Assembly: GCF_015832195.1 (NCBI RefSeq)
Contig: NC_052046.1
Span: forward strand, 18,034,161-18,098,160
Direction of reading: 5' to 3'
DNA length: 64,000 nucleotides
DNA from: Motacilla alba alba
Taxonomy: Eukaryota > Chordata > Aves > Passeriformes > Motacillidae
The notes below the pieces were generated by a model. It made no database searches and was not told where the DNA came from. It saw nothing but the letters and a program-made list of their open reading frames with translations. Shown here one piece after another: positions 39,890 through 52,325 of the stretch. Both the position numbers and the translations under genes were made by a program. Position 1 is the first letter of the stretch. Every line of letters begins with the position of its first letter.

Positions 39890-40800
39890 CTTCTAGGAAG
39901 GTGACATGACTGACAGGCCAGCTGAGGTGCTTCTACACCAGTGCACATGGGCAACAAACAATCAGTTGGAAGGCATCATGTTGCTAGAAAGCTGTGACCT
40001 TTTTGCCATGACTGAATCTTGGTGGAATGAGTGCCCTGACTGGAGTGTGACTATCAGTGAGTACAGGCTGTTCAGAAGGGACAGCAGACGAAGGAGAGGC
40101 AGAAGGGTTGCCCTCTACATCAAGAGTGCGATTGAGTGTAGAAAATTGTGTCTGAAGAACAGCCATGAGCAGACTGAAAGCCTGTGCTAAGAATCAAAGA
40201 CCAAGGTAAAGAAGGGAACCTTGTGGTCAGCATTCACTATGTGCTGCCTGCCCAAGGGGAGCCTATGGATGAAGCCTGCCTGCTCCAGTGACAGGAGAAT
40301 CCTGTTCACAGGCCCTTGTCCTGCTGGGGGACTTCCACTACTCCAACATCTGCTAAAAAAGAAGTGCTGCGAGCTGCAGACAATGCAGGGGACTGCTGGA
40401 ATGCATGGAGCACAACTTCTTGACCCAGGTAATAGACAGCTCTACTGGAGGGGTTGCACTACTGGACCTGAGGGTCACCAGTGCCAGTGAGCGAACTGGG
40501 GACATCAAGATTGGAGGCAGCCAGGGCTGCAGGGATCATGCACTGGTGGAGTCTGCAGTCCTGAGGGATATGGGTCAAGTGAGGTGTAAAATTAGGTCCC
40601 TGAACCTTAGGAAAGCAGGTTTCCAGCTTTCCAGGGAGATAGTCAGTGGGGTCTCCTGGGAGACTGCCCTCAGATACAAGGGAGTGGAACAGAGCTGACA
40701 AGTCTTTAAGGAAATCTTCCAGGGAGTGCAAGAGCAGACAATCCCCAGGAACACATTGAGCAAGGAAAGAAAGAGACCAGCATGGCTGAGTAGGGACCTG
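39890..40800 (+). pseudogene. CR1 ORF2 AP endonuclease domain, broken
   Basis: The frame 39906-40190 carries the TESWW box, whose glutamate (residue 37 of that frame) is the metal-binding acid, and then RRGRRVALYIKSAIEC. A shifted segment (about 40314-40352) encodes LVLLGDFHYSNIC, the conserved GDF box, and meets a stop directly after. The frame 40405-40698 gives the last part, IGGSQGCRDHALVE, where the catalytic Asp44-His45 pair is kept but the preceding serine of the usual SDH motif is arginine. This domain nicks target DNA in intact CR1. Here the coding is spread over at least three frames, so no product can be made. Confidence 0.88.
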
Positions 40801-41985
40801 CTGGAGAAACTGAAAGGAAAGAAGCAAAGGCACAGGCACCGAAGCTAGAACAAATGTCCCGGGAAAAGTATAGACAGGAGGTACAGTTGTGTAGGGATGG
40901 GGTCAGAAAGACCAAGGCAAAGCTGGAGCTGAACTTGGCAAGGACCACAAAGAATAGCAAGAAGGGTTTCTATGGGTATGTTAATCAGAAAAGGAAGATC
41001 AAAGAAGGAGTAATGGCCCCTGCTGAACAAGGCTGTAAAACTGGTAACAAGGATGAGGAAAAGGCTGAGATACTCAGCAACACTTTTGCCTTGTGCTTCA
41101 GTGATAGTCTCTCTTCCCACACTTCTCAAATGGGTGGACAGCAGGATGGGGACCTGGGGAACAAAGTCCCTGCCACTGTAAATAAAGATCAGGTTGGTGA
41201 CCACCTGGAGAACCTGAATGTACCTAAGTCAGTGGGACCTGGTGAGATGCATCCCAGAGTGCTGAGGGAAATGGCAGCTGTAGGTGCCAAGCCACTCTCC
41301 ATGATGTTTGGAAAGTCATGGCAGTTGAGTGAAGGAGACTGCCGTGGAGTTTTCCAGGAGACTGGAAAAGGGGAAACATTGTTTTAAATGGATAGAAAGG
41401 AGAACTGGGAGCAATCAACCAGTCAGCCTCATGTCTGTGCCTGGGAAGATCTTGGAACAAATCCTCCTAGAAACTGTGCTAAGGCATGTGGAAGACAGGG
41501 AGATGATTTGGGACATCCAGCACAGCCTCAGCAAGGGTAAAGTCTTGCCTGACCAACTCAGTGGCCTTCTACAATGGAGTAACACCATCAGTGGATAAGA
41601 GAAAGGCTGTGGATATCTTAGACTTCTGTAAAACCTTTGATATTGTCCTCCACAACATCCTACTTTCTAAATTGGCAAAATGAGGTTTGAGGGGTGAACT
41701 GCAATATGGGTAAGGAATTGTCTGAATGGTCTCATTCCGAGGATTGTGGTCAAGGACTCAGAGTCCCAACGGACTTTAGTAACAGGTGATGCCCTCAGGG
41801 CCTGTACTGGGATCAGAGTATTTAATATCTTCCTCAGTGACATAAGACAAAAGGATCGAGTGCACCCTCAGCAAATTTGCAGATGACCCCAAGCTGAGTG
41901 ATGCTGTTGACACACCGGAAGGATGGGATGTCACCCAGAGGGACCTGGACAAGCTGGAAAAGTGGGCTGATGGAATTTTATGAGG
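40801..41985 (+). pseudogene. CR1 ORF2 reverse transcriptase domain, broken
   Basis: The longest open part, 40854-41387 (177 codons), covers the linker and early RT region: [20 protein letters not shown], then [13 protein letters not shown] and [20 protein letters not shown] frame change near 41330-41390 leads to QPVSLMSVPGKILEQIL. Motif A follows as LDFCKTFD (aspartates at 41621-41623 and 41639-41641), then a stop near 41683. Motif C is FADD at 41876-41887, intact, followed by [11 protein letters not shown] and a stop near 41982. Single-base shifts just before FADD separate it from the FNIF segment. This enzyme would copy LINE RNA at the target. The catalytic residues survive but the frame does not. 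Confidence 0.9.
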
Positions 41986-42530
41986 TTTTACAAGACCAAG
42001 TACAAAGTGCTGCACCTGGGTCAGGACAATCCCTGGTGCTAATCCAGGTTGGGGAATGCACTGATTAAGAATGGCCCTGCTCAGAAGGACTTGGAAGTTT
42101 TGGGGGATGAAAAAATCCACCATGACCCAGACATGAGCAATCACAGACCAGAAAACCAGCTGTGTCCTGGGCTGCATCCAGACCAGTGTAGGTAGCAGGG
42201 CCAGGGAGGGGATTTTGCCCCTCTGCTCTGCTCTGCTGAGACCCCACCTGCAGTGCTGCATTAGCTCTGGGGTCCCAGCACCAGAAGGACATGGAACTGC
42301 TCGAGCAAGTCCAGAGGAGGCCACCAAAATTGTTAGAGGGGTGGAACACCTTCCCTGTGAGGAAAGGCTAAATGTTTGGGGTTGTTCAGCCTGGAAAAAA
42401 GTCTTCAGAGAGATCTAACTGAGGCCTTTGGGTACCTGAACGGTGTCTACAAGAAAGATGGAAAAGGACTTTTTATAAAATCATTTTGTGACTGAACAAG
42501 GGGGAGTAGCTTCAAACTTAAGGACAGTAG

Positions 42531-43340
42531 GTCAACAAGGACAGTTTCACTTTAATGTCATTTCCCTTCATCCTTCCATGGCTCTTGAAGACTTAAAACC
42601 ATATAATACACTAAACTGGTGTACAACATTCCTGGAAGGAATACAGAGGTCTTCAGAATTTGCAACTTGCCATCAGTTATTGCTGTACTCCACTTTCTCT
42701 TCATTTCTAGGAAAATTCTTCTTAATAATTCACAATAAATTTGTCCTATAAGCATTTTAATCTAATGATTGTTGTGGATCATGGAATATAAATTGGTATG
42801 CACATGTATAAACATTATAAAATAAAAAATTATTCAATGAAAGGAAGCGGAGTCTAGTGAGAGTTTGGATGACATATTTTAAACTAGGATGATGAAATTC
42901 AGCCTCTTCCTAAAGAGATTCTTACATACAAGAGATTCTTCCATTTTAAATGTTTCGTATTTTTCTGGATTTATTTTCCCTTCATTACTACAATTCTTCC
43001 GACACCTTTGGTCCTATGTGTTTTTTTCCTCCTTAATTACCTGCTCTCTATACTCTCCTCAAGTAGTCTGAGCAACAAAATACTTAAAAATGCTATTTTC
43101 CTATTTTATTAAGTATTTGATATTTGGGAAGTGTGTGCAGTAGATCAAGAATGTGTCTGACTTGGAAACCTGAATGCAGGCCCCAGTGTATATACACATC
43201 CACAGCCAGGACTCTGACCTGTAGGACATGTCTGTTTCAAGAAGTTTTCGTATCCGTATTCAACTGAATTTGAAAACAGACACAAAAGTAGCTGGATAAG
43301 TACAGTAGGTTAACTTTCTGTCCTTGTTAACATAATTTCT
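42531..43340. other. Unclassified DNA
   Basis: CR1 similarity ends abruptly here and is replaced by AT-rich sequence with no recognised repeat. No gene is seen. Confidence 0.5.
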
Positions 43341-43428
43341 ATTTTATTTTATTTTATTTTATTTTATTTTATTTTATTTTATTTTATTTTATTTTATTTT
43401 ATTTTATTTTATTTTATTTTATTTTATT
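43341..43428. repeat. (ATTTT)n microsatellite
   Basis: Seventeen perfect copies of the pentanucleotide ATTTT plus a partial copy. The length and purity imply a highly variable locus. Confidence 0.97.
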
Positions 43429-45031
43429 ATTTCAAATTTTTTTTCTCTGGATATGTGTAATCTGTTGGAAGTAAAATGAATTTGATCATCATTGAATCAA
43501 CTCAACAGACTGTAGCAGGATACAGGACTGATCCAGCTGGTAAGGCACTCACCTCTACTCTGTGTGACTGATATAAATTCAACTTAATTGCATTTTCTTC
43601 CTTGCTTCATTTTACCTAATTCTATCTGAAGCAGAAAAAAAGCAGGGTATTTTGTGTAAGTAAGGTTGCCTTTTTTGTGAAGTATGTTAGATGGAAATGA
43701 AACCGTACAAGCTTCTGTCAATTTATCTTCAGGAAAAGCTAAAAAGAGCAGCATGGAGGATTCACAGAATGTGACAATATACAAGTAAGATAAAGGCTTA
43801 AACAAAAGCACCCTAAAGCAGCAGGGTTAATCCTTAGCTCCCACAAGGATTACTTTTCCAAGAGTTCATCCTTTTAGTATCCCTTTCTTATAGTTCTTAC
43901 TGAAAATTAAATCAACATTATTCATGAAAAGTACCTAATTTATTGACCTTTTTGCTTACTTTAGTACCTACAACCGTATGGACAACAATGAATAAATCTG
44001 TTACATTTAATTACTCTCTCAAAAAGTCAAAAGAGGTTTCAGAGACAGCATTTGATTTCTAGGGAGAATAAGAAAATCATGAAAGAATTTTAGCTCTGCA
44101 ATTTATTCTTTTTGAGTTCCTTACTACTGTTTCTTCCCAGACTAGACCTAACCATTGTGTTTTTCATCAGTGTTAAACATCAGACAAACACTTTTTGGGC
44201 TATGTTATAGATTTTTCTTTTCCTGAGATTTAATTTATTCTTTTTATGGGGTTTTGTATTAACTGATTACAATTTTGGTCAATTTTACCTAGCAAATGTC
44301 TCTTTGCTTTGTCTCTTAATATTTAACCATGCAAAGAGGTCCAATCATCATTAGAAACGGATTCTGAGCAGACTAGATATAAATGAGTAATGGAAACTAG
44401 GTAGGAGCAGGATGTAATTACAGGCCATGAATTTCCAGGAGTGAATGCAAGGATATAGGGATTTGATTTTTCTAATCCATAACATGAGTTCCCTGCTACT
44501 CCTCTTTTATGCCATTTATTTTACTCAGGGATTTGGAGGAGCTACAGACTTTGACTTCATAGTTCTGTTTAACTCAACTACCCATAATCAAAACAGTTGG
44601 AGCAGAGACCCCTGTAATCAGTATTAAATTTAGGTGAGAGAAAAAAGGAGTGAAGAATATACAGATAAATGCAATTCAACATAGATGCTTGGACATTTTC
44701 TCTTCATTCTCTTCTCTGTGCAAAAGACAATTACCACCAAAAGGATATGATTCCTCAGGCATTGTACAAGACATGTAAGATCTTAAGAATACTAGATTTT
44801 TTTCCTTCCATTTTATTTAATGGACTGGTTTAAATTGCAATAAAAAACACAGGTGTGCAGTTATAATTTTTTTAATAGGTAAAATCAGATTTCAGTTTTA
44901 TTTGTCATGGCAAGGAGGAGAAATGAAGTTGCAATGGGAGCTGAAGCAGCTATATTCTGTAAGTATAATGACTAGCAAACAAAGGAGAAGGAGGAGGGAC
45001 GCTAGAGTACATTACCTGCGAGCGAGGTTGG
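43429..45031. other. Unclassified AT-rich DNA
   Basis: No gene or repeat family recognised. The last 130 bases (44903 onward) are purine-rich and begin TGTCATGG like some LTRs, but target-duplication evidence places the LTR start at 45037 instead. Confidence 0.5.
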
Positions 45032-45787
45032 CAAGTTGTAAGACTCTGCCCAAAATTGCTTTCTCATCTGCCTCACAATCATCGTGAAAAAAGACTGAGA
45101 CCACTGAAAGAGGATCCTACATCCTGGTTTGGTGGGGGCCTGCCAAGGCCCCGGGACTGGAACTTGAGTTATTGTTCACAGGTGCGTTTGTCCACCTCAT
45201 CCTACACTGCTCCCAGTGAAAGGACAAGGAGCACCTTGACCTTCCTTCGTCTGCACTGCTCTGTGACAATGGCCTGGAGTTTTCCACCCCCAAACCTAGC
45301 TGGACTCTCTTCTGGAATTACCCTTTGGTGGTCTCCACAGAAGACCCTTCATCTACTGTACAACCACCGTAGCAGATGGACTGAGATGGGAGAAACCACT
45401 CCCTCTAAGACTGAGACATGAGACCACTATATGGAAAAGACTCCTTTTCTCCTCAAGGACTGAAACTTGTAACCTGGGGGGAGGAGGAGGGCAGTGTGTG
45501 TGGGGGAGAGAACAGCTGATCAAACTGAGATGTTTGCCTGTAAGCAGTGACCACTGAACCAGGAAAAACAATGGCTTTCCCCCACTGCTGACTATTGTAT
45601 CCTTTCCCCCCCCTCCTTCCCAACTTTCAATAGAAAAGGCCCCTCGAGTCAGCTAGCCTCTGAAGATCTTCCCCAACGTGAAGGCGACTCCTCGACTGGA
45701 CATCAACTGGACCTCGAAGAATTGCATCGCCTCTATGTTGGTAGATATACCTACTCTGTCTTTCCTTCCTTTCCTATAGGGTTCTTC

Positions 45788-45820
45788 TTTCTCTCTCTCT
45801 CTTTCTCTCTCTCTCTCTCC
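45788..45820 (+). repeat. CT-rich microsatellite inside the LTR
   Basis: Mostly CTCTCT with TTT interruptions, lying just upstream of the polyadenylation signal of the LTR. It is probably part of the LTR sequence and prone to length change. Confidence 0.85.
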
Positions 45821-45855
45821 CCAATTCCCTCCAATGCATTTTGCTGTGATCCTTC

Positions 45856-45861
45856 AATAAA
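45856..45861 (+). promoter_or_regulatory. Polyadenylation signal of the second LTR
   Basis: AATAAA followed about 35-50 bases later by a GT-rich segment, about 105 bases before the LTR end. It sets the orientation of the LTR as plus. Confidence 0.65.
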
Positions 45862-45972
45862 GTACATTGATTTTGTTACTGCAAACCCCCCCGCCGTGTT
45901 GGTGTTTTGTACCCTGAGATCAGATAACGAACCATCACAATCTAGTCCGTAAGGGCGGATCGTGACACAAGT

Positions 45973-48900
45973 AGAAGAAATACTCTGTTAAGGACACAAA
46001 CTCAGAAAAGCAAAATAGCTTGAAGTCAGCCTCCAGCATTTTGACAGGCGCTCAAAAAAATGAAGGTGAGATCAAACTGAAATTCTGAATTAGAAGTTCT
46101 CTGTAAAGTGTAAATATTGGTGGGCAGAATTTCACCTATGCAAAATAAAACATGACAACACAGCACAACCTTTCATTAAGGCTGTTAAAACTTATGTTAG
46201 CTTTTGGAAAAAAGCTAAAATGATATGCTTGTTATTAATGAATGGAGTGATTAACAATAATAGAATTCGCTTGATTTGTTTGGGAGTATCAGCAACATTT
46301 TGTGATTTTAGCTACAAAAATTATGTAACAACTATACAATGGTGTTCTTGATTTCACAGTTCAATCATCAGTGACTACTTTTATCAACATCCCATGGTGA
46401 CTTAATAATTTTCCATCAGCCTGTCCTTTATGATGCAGAGAACGGCTGCCTTTCTAGATTAATTTTCAGCCTTTATAAAATTAAATTTCTGACTTAAAAT
46501 TTGCTTGTACAGCATCCCTCAATACTGTGACAATTCAGGGACAAAGACAACAAATCTGCCTTCAATAAATAATCAAAATGGTATGTCACCTTCCTTGTGC
46601 ACTACTGTCCCAAAAAATAAGTTTATTAATGACAGACATAGATAGTATCTGATTTTTACTATACTAAACTGTCCCCTTCTCAGCTTTACTCAGCTGTGAC
46701 TGAATAATTTTGCATGCATGTGCAGCAATAACACCACTCTTTGGAGAAGTTGTGCTTGTTAGGCAGAGGAGACTGGACTAAACATTGACCTGTTTATCTG
46801 TATTTCTATGACTCTCAGGGTATAAAAGATCTTTAAAATGTTACCTGTACTTGCATGGAGACATCATAAAAAATGCTCCTGACTCGTGGGCACCATGGGG
46901 GAGAAGAAACTCTGCAGGGTGACGGGACAGCTTTTGGAAGGCATTTCTGACACACAGAAGCATCCTCACAGTGTTTCAGTGCCACAGCCCACTCTCCTCT
47001 CAGGGCATGAGGAAATATTTAACAAAGGAGGAGAAAGTGTGAAAAACCAGAATTAATGTATTGTTATATTCCTGTCTCTGTGGAGAAGATGATAAACCTC
47101 TGTTTTGTTCCATTTCTGTGTGTTTTTCCAGACCATGTCCTCTGTTCCCACACAACAGCAGCTGCCCTTTGCTTCTTTCAATGACAGATCATGAGACAGG
47201 TAGACATGGCAATTAATAAAATAGATTTTAATTTTAATCCCATGAAATATAACTTGATTCAATAACCAGAAGAGAGTATATGGGAATTTATGACATTGTT
47301 TTGGGAATTTAGGATAGCACATGCTGCCAGTGACTGAATGTGAGAATGCTGGCTTAGAAAATTTGGTAATTATTTCAAGACTTAAAATTTTTATTGAATA
47401 GTTTATGTAAAAATTCATAAACAATATTTATACAAGTAATTAATTCTGAAATGGAACCTGTCTTGGAAATCAGGACTTTGTTTTCTGTTCAGTGAAAGGA
47501 TTAAAAGAGAATACTTGCTAAAACCCCAATTCTAAGTAATTCTAAAATCAACATTATATTGAAAATAGTCTCTTAAACTCTTAACTTAAACCACTAGCTT
47601 TTGCAAATGCTTCTGCCAGTAAACTAACTCAGTAGTGTATTTATAGAAAGCAGATATTACTGAATTATTTTATTTGGGGTGAATATCCATAAGCATTTTA
47701 AATCAGGCACTTACTGTTGATTGCATTGCGACTTTTCTAACAGAAAAAAAAATAGTCTGACTGGGTGTGAAAGCTATGTGAAGAATTTCTCACATTGCAG
47801 CAATTCAAGGAGTTAATAATGTGTTTGAGGGTTTTTTCTAGTTGATCTACATTCTGTCAATTAATGTTGAAATGATTTGAAATGAGTGGCCCAACTACCA
47901 TGCAGGAACTTGCTCTGCCATTGCTTGGTGTAGTACTTGGCGCAGTTTGAGCACATACTGTGGCGTGCATTTTTTATTACTTAAGAATCTGAGAAGTGTC
48001 TAAAAATAATGAAGAAGGAGCGTATTTATTCCTGTGTTTTCAAGTGTTTGACAGCATTCCAAAGCCTTATGTTCAGAAAGAAATCTGTAAAGCCCTATTT
48101 ATATGTCTTATTAACACTCTGTTTAGAGTTTCCTTCGAAATACAGGTCAGATTTTATAGCTGAGAGACTCCATTGAATGGTCTGATTTCCTGTCCAGGGT
48201 TTTTTTGAGGAACTTATTACTCCTTGATCACAAAGCATGTTTTAGAAAAATCTGCTGCAATGATTGACTAGTGTATGTGATCAGATTAATTGCTGATGTT
48301 TTATGAATCTTCAGTCCTATACTATTTTACAGGTCATTTAAGTCCCACAAAACTGAAGTTCAGGATGAAGAGAAACAGTGCAAGGAAATAAATAAAAAAA
48401 TTGTTATTAATTTAATCTGAATCTTAAATGTTTTTGTTTAAAAATTAAGGTAAATATATTTTAAAATTGAGGCAGAAATTAAACTGGTTCCTCTACTTGT
48501 CAATTTCCTACAGTCACATTATGCTCTCATAATGGCTCTAGTAGTTAGGGGAAACAGCACATTCAAAATCTTACATGCAGAGTTTCCAAGTAAAACCAAT
48601 ACTTTTTCTGTTCTTTAAGCAGGACTGTCCTTGAAACTCACACTGCAGATCAAAGACTGCTGAAAACCTTACACTTTTTCATACATTTTAAAATCTGAAA
48701 ATATACTCCCTTTCCTGAAACATCCAGAAAGTCATTTTCAGAAGGCATTCCATCAAAACCATATAAATCAATATGAGTCAGAAAACAAAATAAAAAAAGG
48801 CTTGAGTGAAATAACACCTTTGAACAAAAACATTTAGGTGAAAATTTCCCGAGTAGCTCTTCATAGTATGTCTATGAAAATAGTCCACTACTGCTAGAAA

Positions 48901-51900
48901 TACATTTAATTAAATTAATAAAGGTAGTATGTGAAACCTGTAAGCAAACTGAAACTTGACACTGTTGGAAAATATTTTTTGAGCCATTACATATTGAAGA
49001 AGTCCCCTTCTGACCATTTTAGATATCATTTATATCATTTAACAATATTGGGCAGGTTCACTTTGATATTTAGGCAATGTGATCCATGACGTGTCTGCTC
49101 CTTAAGAGCCTCAGCTTGCAGTGCAGGCAGCAATGTGTTTTTTTGAGAGCTGATGTTCCTTAAGTGCTAAAAACATTAAAAAAAATGAAAGCTACAAATT
49201 TGTCACCAAAAAGGAAATTTGATGCTCTGCAAATCATAAAGAGAAGCACAAAATTAAAATACACCAAGAATATTCTAAGGTCAATCTCCTTGCCCCAGGT
49301 CTTCCAGCTATCAAAGTGTCATCCATCACTAAGGAGCTTACTCTTAGAAATCTGTGCCCAAGAGGCCCTCCAAAAAGCTGCTGAGCTCTCTTTTACAGAG
49401 CTTTTGCAGGATTTGTCTACCCTTTTGGAATGATACAGTGGGGAAGGAGATTTGATCCTGGCCCAGTTGCCAGGTGGTATAATTAAGGGTGCAGAACTTA
49501 CACTTTGAAGTGTAGTAAATTGCAGAAGTCATACATGAGGAAGGCATGGGTTGCATCACGGGTTACACCACTACCAGGCTTTTTTTTAATGCTGGTTTTA
49601 CTCAGCACAAATCAGCTTTCATTCTGCAGCCTTTTTCTTGAAAGGAAGGTGTCTTTAGCTACCAAGACATCATGGAGTATACATTCTTCTTCTTCCTTTG
49701 TGGAAAAAAAAAATCACAGAACAAATAAAAAACCCAAAACCCCAAACCACCAAAAAACCAAAACCAAATGTCTTTGTTCCTAGTAAATAGAATTCTAATT
49801 AGCAATATGTTTGAGTATTTGATGATGTTCAGGGTGTTCCATATCATGAGATATTCAGAATCTTGCAGAACTCCTTAGTTTAAGAAAAAAAAAGTCATGA
49901 TATTTGACAAAAAGAGAAAGAAGAAACAAGATGTAAAATGTCACACTGCCTAAAATAAATCAGAAATCTCAAAAAAAAAAAGGCAAACTTAAAAAGTCAT
50001 CCAAAAGATGGAGAGATTAACATACTTTTTTCCTGAATGAAAAAAAAGATTGTGATTTTCCTCTGTATTTGAAATCGTAGAAATTGAGCAATGCTATTTT
50101 AGTAAAAATTTGCTGAGATGATCTGTAGGATACAGAGGGATGACATATAACAAATTAGAAAAGCTGAGACTGAGGAGCTTCAGAATTATTTTAAAATAAA
50201 ATTTGCCTCAGGATTATGGATAATGGTTGTGTGTAGTAGCTTGTGATGTTTGCTAACGAAACCAAAGGTGTGGAGTTCTGCTCAAGCTACCAGTGCAATT
50301 AAAAAGGCAGACAAAACATAACTATGCAGATACAAATGCTTTACTGGGCAGAAACACCAGAAACACAAGCTATAGAGATGGAAATAAAAAATTACCAAGT
50401 GAAGAGACCATAGACTAAGCCAGACACAAAGCAAATAAAGGCTACATTTTTTCTGTCTGGGTTCTAAACCTGATTAATCAATTCATTATAGGATTTGAGC
50501 TGTCTAAATGCCAACTTAGTAAAGAACTAGAAGGACTGGAATTATAGGTGGAAAATAAAAAATTTTCAGAAAACAAAAATTCTGTCTTAGCTATGGCAAA
50601 ACCTGAGTTGAAGAAATTGAAAAAGAACAATTGTAGAAGCTATGGGATGAATAGCTGCTGCCATATTACACCTGAACTTTTGTACCATTTGCTCCTTTCC
50701 TTCATTTCTTTTAAGCTAAACATAGATTCCATTTATAGCAAAGCCGCATAAAAAATCTTGTTTTGTGGGAACTTTCCCCTTAAAAGAACATAATCATTGC
50801 TCTGAACATAAAACAATGAGCAAAAAACATTACCATAATATCTACATTATCATGGCTATGGCTCCACAAAACTTTCAATGCAGAAATTGGCAAACATCTG
50901 ATTCTCGTGCTATCACATGTGAACTCAGGGGACAGTAGGGCCAAAGACTGTAGCGTAAAAGGGCAGTCCAGTACTCTTATTCTCTTTTTCCTTTGGAAAA
51001 TAAGTTTTCAATAGGATTCATATTGTAGGAACCCTTAAAATAAGGAGAAGACAAAAAGAAATTGAGGAGAGAAAAGACTTTCAAAACACGGGGGAGCTGA
51101 GAGAAGAGACTTTCAAGGGAGAGGAATGGCATAATGAATTTTAACAAAAAGCACAGTTAATCACTATGAAAGACTGGTTAGAAGATGATATCAGGAAGAA
51201 ATGGAATTTTGTTTCATGTGTTTCCTTTTCTTACTGCTGAAATGGCAGAAGGATAATTAACCAGTGATTTGTTTTAAAAATAAATGCAGGCAAGTGTGCA
51301 GACGGATAGGCTTAGAGATCTCTGGGAATAAAATGGGTAAAAAAGTGAAAGAAAGAGACAACATGTGAAAAAATTACTTCTCTAGTGGCAAAATAGTTTG
51401 CCTATATGCCCAATTGCTTGCTGACATTCCAGGAGTGCTGGAGCCCAAATAAACTTCTTCTTTACACAGAATGTATTCTGCATTAATGTGTATTGAACAG
51501 AAAGCTTTCGGGAAATAAAACAAAAACATGTGAGAAGAAAGAATTAGACTAAAATGAATAAAAGGGGATATTGAAAATTCAGATCTTTGCAGGACCATGT
51601 TGCATATAAATAGGTACAACACTTAGAATAATATGGTTCGCCTTCCCAAAATGACCTTTGAAGAGCTGAGCATATAGGACCAATTTAAAACAAAAATTGT
51701 TGACAAACAGACTGAATGAACACAATTACAATGTTGTAGTGGAACAAAACAAACACAAACCTAGCAAATATTAGCATTACTACAATATATAGCATATTCT
51801 GTATTGTAAACTAACAGTACTACTGTTAAATCTAGACAGCTAAGCACTGTTCTTCATGCCAGTACACAGTATAAAAATTATCCCAAACTAAATAACATTT

Positions 51901-52012
51901 TTGAAGAGAAAACTTTACTCACAAACCTGGGAGACTAAACAGAAAATATTCATTGAACGTCATTGAGCATCATTGCATTACTTTCATGTTGTTCAATCTG
52001 TTGTTAGCATCT
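45973..52012. other. Unclassified AT-rich DNA, no gene seen
   Basis: No frame exceeds 123 codons. The frame 49164-49433 (89 codons) ends in a leucine-rich, plausible-looking stretch (SFTELLQDLSTLLE), but I find no family match, start context or splice evidence. Low-complexity A/C-rich DNA lies at about 49708-49770 and an A-run at about 49971-49981. The block about 47700-48200 has several retained CpGs (ttgcgac, ggcgcag, ggcgtgc, agcgta, ttcgaa) in non-repetitive sequence and could be conserved; this is weak. Confidence 0.5.
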
Positions 52013-52325
52013 AAGAATCACAGAGAGGCAGAAGCTGGACGGTACCTTTGGAGGTCACCTTGTACACCCCCTTGCTTGAGGAAGACCACGCAGAGCAGAT
52101 TGCCCAGGACCATATTCAGATGGCTTTTGGATGTCTCCAAGGACAGGGACTTCACATCCTCCCTGGACAGCTTGTGCCAGTTCTTGGTCACCCTCAAAGT
52201 AAAAAGTGTTTCCTGAAGCACAGGATGTTTCAGAGGAAATGTCCTGCGCTTCAGTCATGCCCATTGTCTCTTGTCGCATCACTGGATGCCACTCAACAGA
52301 GCCTGGTTCTGTCCTCTCTACGCTG
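52013..52325 (-). mobile_element. CR1 LINE 3' tail
   Basis: The reverse complement of a CR1 3' end. The terminal part 'agaatcacagag' lies at the left, followed by 'tttggaggtcacctt', 'attgcccaggaccat', 'cagatggcttttggatgtct', 'gtttcctgaagcacagg' and 'cccattgtctcttgtc'. It is about 310 bp and 5'-truncated, as is normal for CR1. Short open frames across it on both strands are by-products. No target duplication could be defined, and CR1 usually lacks a clear one. Confidence 0.92.

Larger units (their letters stand above)
39180..42530 (+). mobile_element. Long CR1 LINE, decayed and lacking its 3' end
   Basis: About 3.35 kb of CR1 in plus orientation. In order it holds the end of ORF1, the ORF2 AP endonuclease, the reverse transcriptase, and part of the ORF2 C-terminus and 3' UTR ('gagaccccacctgcagtgc', 'gaggaaaggctaaatgtttg', 'gggggagtagcttcaaactt'). 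Similarity stops near 42530, where a CR1 should run on through 'gattagatattaggaag' to the terminal 8-bp repeats. Full-length CR1 is about 4.5 kb, so this copy is also short at the 5' end. LINEs are usually truncated at the 5' end only, so loss of the 3' end implies a later deletion or rearrangement. Stops and frameshifts throughout show it cannot move by itself. Confidence 0.92.
45037..45967 (+). mobile_element. Solo LTR of an endogenous retrovirus (931 bp)
   Basis: The element starts TGTAAGAC and ends GTGACA, with 5-bp direct repeats CAAGT immediately outside (45032-45036 and 45968-45972). An AATAAA signal at 45856-45861 is followed by a GT-rich stretch ('gtgttggtgttttgt'), as expected for the R/U5 junction on the plus strand. 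No primer-binding site or internal retroviral sequence follows 45967, so this is a solo LTR. It is strikingly CpG-rich at its 3' part (ctcgag, aacgtg, ggcgac, ctcgac, cccgccg, tccgtaagggcgg), which suggests a recent insertion. It contains a CT-rich microsatellite at 45788-45820. A 5-bp duplication fits ERVL-like or some other avian groups; the family is not assigned. Confidence 0.85.

Noticed and set aside
41776..42327. 183-codon minus-strand open frame, the longest in the window
   Set aside because: It is antisense to the CR1 reverse transcriptase and 3' region, so it is a shadow of the transposon.
44903..45967. LTR starting at TGTCATGG (44903) and ending at GTGACA
   Set aside because: The TGTCA/TGACA ends look attractive, but the flanks (ttttatt and caagta) do not match. 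Starting at 45037 gives a perfect CAAGT duplication, so that boundary is preferred.
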